Below, in pieces: positions 6,161 to 9,484 of a stretch of 9,484 nucleotides of DNA. Where the stretch lies: positions 1 to 9,484 of the forward strand of contig DASVBE010000184.1 of NCBI GenBank assembly GCA_036375995.1, written 5' to 3'. The notes beneath the pieces were generated by a model. The model was not told the origin of the DNA, did not search any database, and saw nothing but the letters and a program-made list of their open reading frames with translations. This stretch comes from DASVBE01 sp036375995. GTDB taxonomy: Bacteria > Actinomycetota > Actinomycetes > Streptosporangiales > Streptosporangiaceae. Made by a program: the position numbers and the translations under genes. Every line of letters begins with the position of its first letter. The stretch's first letter is position 1.

Positions 6161-6901
6161 CTAGTCGCGCATCAGGCTGCTGAACGCGGCACCGGCGGCG
6201 CCCGCTCCCACGGCCTCGCCCGCGACCGGCAGGAACGGCTCGATCGCGTGCGCCAGCGACGAGAGCGGCATGGACTGGAGCCAGATCTGGCCCGGCCCGG
6301 TAAGCGCCACCAGGTGGTAGCCGTCGCCGCCGAACATCTTGTTGGCGACGCCGGGGATCCGGGTGATCTGGAACTGCACGCTGCCCTCGAACATGCCCAC
6401 GTGGCCGGGGTGCACGAGCATCGTCTGGCCCGGGTGCAGGCCATAGGTGATCAGCTCGCCGGACAGCTCGATGAAGGCCCGGCCCTGGCCCTCCAGCTTC
6501 TGCATGATGAACCCGTCGCCGCCCCACAGCCCGCCCTTGAACGACTGCTGCAGCCCGACGCTCGGGGTGATGCCCGGGTCGCCGCAGATCCAGCCGTGCC
6601 GGTGCACCATGTATACCTGGCCGGGGACGATGTCCACCGGGATGATGTTGCCGGGCACCTTGGAGGCGAAGGCGACCACGCCCGGCCCGTCGTAGCGGGT
6701 CAGGAACAGCCCGCCGCCGCCCAGCACGCGCTTGAGGCCGCGCATGAAGCCGCCGCCGCCCCCGCCGGTGTTCGCGGTCTGTGACATCTGCACGCTGCCG
6801 TGCATCCAGGACAGCTCACCGTGCGTGGACACGATGGACTCACCCTGCTGAAGCTGGACTTCCAGCACGGGCATCGTGGTGCCCCTTACTTCGGCATGCA
6901 T
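6161..6901 (-). CDS. AIM24 family protein (TIGR00266-like)
   Basis: A 246-residue member of the AIM24/TIGR00266 family, a beta-rich tandem barrel of unknown biochemical role; eukaryotic AIM24 is mitochondrial. The chain shows the family arrangement: VRGTTMPVLEVQLQQGESIVSTHGELSWM (about 5-33), a Gly-rich loop (GGGGGG) before FMRGLKRVLGGGGLFLTRY, then GNIIPVDI, FKGGLWGGDGFIMQKLEGQGRAFIEL, and a C-terminal half ending in an Ala/Gly-rich hydrophobic tail (EAVGAGAAGAAFSSLM). Length is usual (about 220-270 aa). I chose the ATG at 6901 because MHAEVRGTTMPVLE gives the expected first strand and GAAGGA lies seven bases upstream. The ATG at 6874 (MPVLEVQL), preceded by AGGGG, is the alternative. It is monocistronic, with an unusual AT-rich palindrome in its promoter region. 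The function is not predictable from sequence. Confidence 0.88.
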   Translation of the reverse strand: MHAEVRGTTMPVLEVQLQQGESIVSTHGELSWMHGSVQMSQTANTGGGGGGFMRGLKRVLGGGGLFLTRYDGPGVVAFASKVPGNIIPVDIVPGQVYMVHRHGWICGDPGITPSVGLQQSFKGGLWGGDGFIMQKLEGQGRAFIELSGELITYGLHPGQTMLVHPGHVGMFEGSVQFQITRIPGVANKMFGGDGYHLVALTGPGQIWLQSMPLSSLAHAIEPFLPVAGEAVGAGAAGAAFSSLMRD

Positions 6902-6941
6902 GTACCGTTCCTTCACTTTCGAGGGGATAGATCCGGTAAGT

Positions 6942-6957
6942 TCCGTATATATACGGA
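6942..6957. promoter_or_regulatory. Perfect 16-bp palindrome TCCGTATATATACGGA (putative operator) upstream of the AIM24 gene
   Basis: TCCGTATATATACGGA is its own reverse complement over all 16 bases and is embedded in the most AT-rich stretch of the window. It is centred about 48 bases upstream of the AIM24 ATG, in the space between AIM24 and the divergent hydrolase remnant. TATATA inside it could act as a -10 on either strand, so a protein bound here would overlap the promoter. The form (two-fold symmetric, TA-rich core, GC edges) suits a dimeric repressor site. Which regulator binds it is unknown; no regulator gene is adjacent. Confidence 0.55.
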
Positions 6958-7028
6958 TATAGCCAGAACAAGGTAACGGCCCGCTGGCCTGGCCGCATCC
7001 GTAGCCGCCGAAATGATTTCCTTGCCTG

Positions 7029-7394
7029 ATGGACCTGGCCTGGGAAGCGCACGGGGCCGGCCGGCCGCTGCTCTGCCTGCACGGCTTCGGCATGGACCGG
7101 ACGGTGATGGCCGCCGCCCTGGAGCCGGCGCTGTCCCGGCGGCCCGGCTGGCGGCGGATCTACCCGGATCTGCCCGGGCACGGGGAGTCACCGGCTGGCC
7201 CCGGCGACTCGGACGGCGTGGCCGCAAGTGTGCACGAATGGGCAGACTTGCGGCTCGGCGGCGCCCCGGCGGTGCTGGCGGGCTGGTCCTACGGCGGCTA
7301 CCTGGCCACGGCCCTCGCCGCGCGCGCTGACCCTGGCCTGGCTGGACGCCGCTTTCGGGGCCGGGCCGGGGCGGGGCCAATATCGGGATGCTGA
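7029..7394 (+). pseudogene. Truncated alpha/beta-hydrolase (N-terminal part with nucleophile elbow)
   Basis: The 121-residue frame begins as an alpha/beta-hydrolase. LLCLHGFGMD (about 14-23) has the HGF oxyanion-hole motif, IYPDLPGHGESPAG is the DxPGHGxS loop, and AGWSYGGYLATALAARADP holds the nucleophile elbow G-W-S-Y-G with the catalytic Ser. Shortly after the elbow helix the sequence becomes Arg/Gly-rich and stops, so the cap, the acidic residue and the catalytic His are all missing. Relatives are about 250-290 aa. The next frame over this end reads RALTLAWLDAAFGAG and stops at 7419, and its WLD resembles a C-terminal hydrolase helix. An internal deletion with frameshift is therefore likely (inference). 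The ATG has no Shine-Dalgarno, and an in-frame TGA lies just upstream. It probably headed an operon with the methyltransferase that follows. A sequencing frameshift is an alternative explanation for the break but would not restore the missing length. Confidence 0.7.
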
Positions 7395-7423
7395 CCCGGG
7401 GCAGGGTGTGGCACCTTAAGCCG

Positions 7424-8248
7424 GTGAACGAGTACCTGGAGACCAACCGCGCCAGCTGGGACGAACGGGCCCCGGCGCACGCCGCCTCACCCGGCTATCA
7501 CGTCGCCGAGTTCCTCGCCGACCCCGGCTACCTCAGCGAGGTGGTCACCTTCGACCTGCCCCGGCTCGGCGACATCGCGGGCCTGCGGGGCGTGCACCTG
7601 CAGTGCCACATCGGCACCGACACGGTGTCACTGACCCGTCTGGGCGCATCCATGACCGGGCTGGATTTCTCCGCCCCGGCGCTGGCCGAGGCGCGCAAGC
7701 TGGCCGAGCAGACCGGCGCCGACGCGAAATTCGTGGAAGGCGAGGTGTCCCAGGCCACCGGGATCCTCGGCAAGGAAGCGTACGATCTCGTATTCACTGG
7801 CGTCGGGGCGCTGTGCTGGCTGCCAAGTATCCGCGTCTGGGCGGGCGAGGTCGCGGGCCTGCTGCGGCCGGGCGGCCGGCTGTTCCTGCGGGAGGGCCAC
7901 CCCATGCTGTGGACCCTTCAGGACGGCCGCGACGATGACCTGCTTGTCGTCAAGGACACCTATTTCGAGCGGCCCGAGCCGACGACCTGGGACGAGGGCG
8001 GCACGTACGTGCCCACCGACGTGGAGTTCACGACCACGGTCACCCACGACTGGAACCACGGGCTCGGCGAGATCGTTTCCGCGCTGCTGGACAACGGCAT
8101 GATGATCACCGGGCTGGAGGAGCACGACAGCGTGCCGTGGGAGGCGCTGCCCGGGCAGATGACCGAGATCGGCGGCGGCGAGTGGCAGCTGACCGAGCAG
8201 CCCTGGCGGCTGCCGCACACCTACACGCTGCAGGCCGTCAAGCGCTGA
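7424..8248 (+). CDS. Class I SAM-dependent methyltransferase
   Basis: A 274-residue cytoplasmic methyltransferase that transfers a methyl group from S-adenosylmethionine to an unknown acceptor. Family signs from GTG 7424: the N-terminal NRASWDERAPAHAAS (8-22); motif I as VHLQCHIGTDT (57-67), the CHxGxDT variant of the Gly-rich loop seen in a common actinobacterial subfamily; the acidic residue after strand 2 (GLDFS, Asp81); YDLVFTGVGALCWLP for motif IV; and LLRPGGRLFLREGHP for the post-motif strand. The C-terminal region (TYFERPEPTTWDEGGTY, THDWNHGLGEIVSALLDNG) is also typical of that subfamily. An upstream in-frame ATG at 7388 overlaps the stop of the hydrolase remnant (ATGCTGA) and would add 12 residues not seen in relatives, so GTG 7424 is preferred, though neither has a strong Shine-Dalgarno. 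The core looks intact, unlike its upstream neighbour. Confidence 0.88.
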   Translation: MNEYLETNRASWDERAPAHAASPGYHVAEFLADPGYLSEVVTFDLPRLGDIAGLRGVHLQCHIGTDTVSLTRLGASMTGLDFSAPALAEARKLAEQTGADAKFVEGEVSQATGILGKEAYDLVFTGVGALCWLPSIRVWAGEVAGLLRPGGRLFLREGHPMLWTLQDGRDDDLLVVKDTYFERPEPTTWDEGGTYVPTDVEFTTTVTHDWNHGLGEIVSALLDNGMMITGLEEHDSVPWEALPGQMTEIGGGEWQLTEQPWRLPHTYTLQAVKR

Positions 8249-8262
8249 CTGCTTCAGGGGTG

Positions 8263-8298
8263 GGCCAGCCTCGCTGGCCGGCCTCGCGGCCGGTCAGC
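8263..8298. terminator. Tandem, partly exclusive hairpins between the methyltransferase and glycoside-hydrolase-like genes
   Basis: Two hairpins share sequence. The first is GGCCAGC (8263-8269), loop CTC, GCTGGCC (8273-8279). The second is GCTGGCCGGCC (8273-8283), loop TCGC, GGCCGGTCAGC (8288-8298), an 11-bp stem with one G-T pair. Both use 8273-8279, so only one can form at a time. The second contains the minus-strand stop codon of the converging gene (8294-8296). A T-tract is lacking. This is likely a bidirectional terminator. Confidence 0.6.
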
Positions 8299-9202
8299 GG
8301 GCCTGCAGCCGGTGCTGCAGCGACCGGTAGGCCGGCACCAGTGCGCCCGCGTTGCGCTTCAGCGACCAGGGGCCGTAGTCGAAGTAGCACAGCCAGCGGC
8401 AGCCGCCGTCCAGGGCCGCGAACCGGCCAAGCCAGTTCCTGGCCGCGGCGGCGGCCGCAGCGCTGCCGTACAGCCGCTGGTCGACGCCGGTCTCGCAGAT
8501 GCCGTACGGCCGGCCGTGCGCGGCCGCCCACGCGGTGAACGGGGCGATGGTGGCGACCGGGTCGAACCAGGTCCCGCGCGGGTCGTCGCCCGCGTACACG
8601 TCGATGCCGAGGTAGTCCCACCGTGCCGCGGGCGGCATCCAGTCCGCCAGCCTGGCCACGGCGTGCGCGAACGGCCAGGCGTTGTGGATGACCCCGAACG
8701 GGATCCCGTAGCTGAACGCCACCTGCTGGTAGGAGATGTACCGGCGGATGAACTCCGGGCCGCTGCCGACCTTGTGCACCGGCTCATGGTCGACCGTGGC
8801 CCGGATGCGCGGCGCGAACCCGGCGCGGGCCGCATGAGCGCACCATTCGCCGAACCGGCCCAGGTTCTCGGTCTCCGGCCGGTCCCGCGGCGGGCTGAAG
8901 CTGATCACCACGCGGCGGCCGCCGCGCAGGTAATGCCGGACCGCGGGCGGATCATCCAGGCTGGCCGGAAGCGGCCAGTGGGGCCCGTGATACACCCGCA
9001 GGTACTTCGCGAACGTGCCGGTCAGCGCCTCGAAGGAGCCCACGTTCACCGCGTCCACCCCGCACGGCACCGGCCGGGGCGGCCCCGCCGCGGTCAGCGC
9101 GGTCCGGTCCCGCCGCAGCGCGCCGCCGCAGGACGCGCCCAGCCCCCCGGCCAGCACCGCCGCGGCCGGCCCCGCGAATAACTCGCGCCGGGTCAGTCCC
9201 AT
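8294..9202 (-). CDS. Exported glycoside-hydrolase-like protein (GH26-like TIM barrel)
   Basis: A 302-residue protein with an export signal: MGLTRRELFAGPAAAVLAGGLGASC has a twin-arginine (R5R6) near the start, a hydrophobic stretch and Cys25, suggesting Tat export; the bases for a lipoprotein cleavage (GAS-C) are only a partial lipobox. The mature part resembles clan GH-A barrels, closest to GH26-type proteins. RATVDHEP places Glu140 as candidate acid/base at the end of strand 4, DYLGIDVYAG (Asp201) fits the strand-6 position, and YGICETG places Glu237 as candidate nucleophile at the end of strand 7, followed by LCYFDYGPW (strand 8). The spacing of about 97 residues between the two glutamates suits the fold. 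The substrate is unknown; beta-mannan or a related glucan is a guess. Start: GGGGGA about ten bases before ATG 9202. It stands between convergent and upstream MttB-type genes without an obvious operon partner. Confidence 0.7.
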   Translation of the reverse strand: MGLTRRELFAGPAAAVLAGGLGASCGGALRRDRTALTAAGPPRPVPCGVDAVNVGSFEALTGTFAKYLRVYHGPHWPLPASLDDPPAVRHYLRGGRRVVISFSPPRDRPETENLGRFGEWCAHAARAGFAPRIRATVDHEPVHKVGSGPEFIRRYISYQQVAFSYGIPFGVIHNAWPFAHAVARLADWMPPAARWDYLGIDVYAGDDPRGTWFDPVATIAPFTAWAAAHGRPYGICETGVDQRLYGSAAAAAAARNWLGRFAALDGGCRWLCYFDYGPWSLKRNAGALVPAYRSLQHRLQAR

Positions 9203-9270
9203 AACGGCTCATCCCCCTGAAGGGCATGCGCGGCCCGGTCAGCCGCCGCAGAAGGCTGCCCAGGCTACTA

Positions 9271-9300
9271 TCAGCAACCGCCCGATCCGGGTGCGTTCAT
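9271..9300 (-). CDS. Possible short upstream ORF (9 aa) with a strong ribosome-binding site
   Basis: On the minus strand GGAGGAG (9312-9306), the strongest Shine-Dalgarno in this part of the window, is followed five bases later by ATG 9300 and a nine-codon frame, MNAPGSGGC, ending in TGA at 9271. An in-frame GTG (9303) directly precedes it. It lies 69 bases upstream of the glycoside-hydrolase-like gene on the same strand and could be a leader peptide; the Cys as its last codon is notable. It could equally be chance or the relic of a lost gene start. Confidence 0.25.
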   Translation of the reverse strand: MNAPGSGGC

Positions 9301-9310
9301 CACTACTCCT

Positions 9311-9330
9311 CCGGGCCGGACCGGGCCCGG
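9311..9330. terminator. Hairpin downstream of the MttB-type gene
   Basis: CCGGGCC (9311-9317) and GGCCCGG (9324-9330) form a perfect 7-bp stem with a six-base loop, 12 bases beyond the minus-strand stop at 9342. It is placed as a terminator for the MttB-type gene. It also overlaps the start of the GGAGGAG ribosome-binding sequence of the short ORF by two bases, so it might instead mask that site. Confidence 0.4.
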
Positions 9331-9341
9331 GCGGAAACGGG

Positions 9342-9484
9342 CTAGTCGCCGAGTTCGGCGCGGCGGCGGGTGACGTACTCCGACAGCTCGGCCTCGATCG
9401 CGTCGTCCAGCGGGGGCTGCTCGTATCCCTCCAGCGTCCTGGCGCAGATCTCGCCCGCCCGCGCGGTGGCGTCCAGGCCGCCGA
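9342..9484 (-). CDS. Trimethylamine methyltransferase (MttB) family protein, C-terminus only
   Basis: The last 47 codons of a minus-strand gene that enters from the right edge and stops with TAG at 9342. The end, DATARAGEICARTLEGYEQPPLDDAIEAELSEYVTRRRAELGD, has the pattern shared by MttB-family C-termini: A-x-x-x-W/C-x-x-x-L-x-x-Y-E-x-P-x-L-D-x-A-I-x-x-E-L-x-x-Y/F-V-x-R-R. These proteins are methyl-transferring TIM barrels that pass a methyl group from a quaternary or tertiary amine (trimethylamine, glycine betaine and others) to a corrinoid protein. Outside pyrrolysine users they lack Pyl. Whether this one contains Pyl, and its substrate, cannot be judged because the active site is outside the window. 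The identification rests on the tail only. Confidence 0.6.
   Translation of the reverse strand, partial: GGLDATARAGEICARTLEGYEQPPLDDAIEAELSEYVTRRRAELGD

Noticed and set aside
6902..7093. Upstream extension of the AIM24 gene to an ATG at 7093
   Set aside because: It would read through the AT-rich palindrome and promoter region and add about 64 residues absent from the family.
1..9484. tRNA, rRNA, CRISPR array, transposase, phage or toxin-antitoxin genes
   Set aside because: Looked for on both strands; no cloverleaf, spaced repeat series, terminal inverted repeats or matching proteins were seen.

Overview
The window is very GC-rich (visibly about 70% G+C). Its reading frames end in G or C at third positions, GTG starts occur, ribosome-binding sites are of the GGAGG type, and the protein families are typical of high-GC Actinomycetota. 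One example is a beta-carbonic anhydrase closely resembling mycobacterial Rv1284; another is an actinobacterial PAC2 protein. A soil actinomycete (Streptosporangiales- or Streptomyces-like) is the best guess, but no rRNA or tRNA is present to place it. I see no tRNA, rRNA, CRISPR array, insertion sequence or phage gene. This is ordinary chromosomal housekeeping and accessory sequence, and its most unusual content is gene decay and regulatory DNA.

Layout, left to right. On the minus strand at the left edge is the 5' part of a small unrecognised Trp/Arg-rich protein (1-236). It lies just downstream of a DHA2-type 14-helix MFS drug exporter (264-1766, minus). Behind the exporter start is the isolated N-terminal fragment of a zinc-type alcohol dehydrogenase/quinone reductase (1813-2076, minus), a gene remnant. 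Divergent from it is a PAC2-family protein (2140-3057, plus). It converges on the carbonic anhydrase (3108-3596, minus) across a perfect 11-bp hairpin. An AraC-family regulator (3794-4804, minus) is divergent from a single-domain, zinc-dependent MetE-like methyltransferase (5092-6111, plus), separated by 287 bases of regulatory DNA. That gene converges on an AIM24-family protein (6161-6901, minus), again across a hairpin. The AIM24 promoter region carries a perfect 16-bp AT-rich palindrome. Reading the other way is a truncated alpha/beta-hydrolase (7029-7394, plus), followed immediately by an intact SAM-dependent methyltransferase (7424-8248, plus). The methyltransferase converges on an exported glycoside-hydrolase-like protein (8294-9202, minus), with a hairpin that contains the latter's stop codon. 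At the right edge is the C-terminus of an MttB/trimethylamine-methyltransferase-family protein (9342-9484, minus).

How the genes work together. The clearest functional unit is the AraC regulator with the MetE-like gene: divergent arrangement, and a pair of GGCTGGCC words 21 bp apart upstream of a possible -10. The hydrolase remnant and methyltransferase look like a former two-gene operon. A one-carbon theme links the MetE-like protein and the MttB-family protein, but they are about 3 kb apart with unrelated genes between them, so a joint pathway is only a suggestion. I do not find a convincing new multi-gene system in this window.
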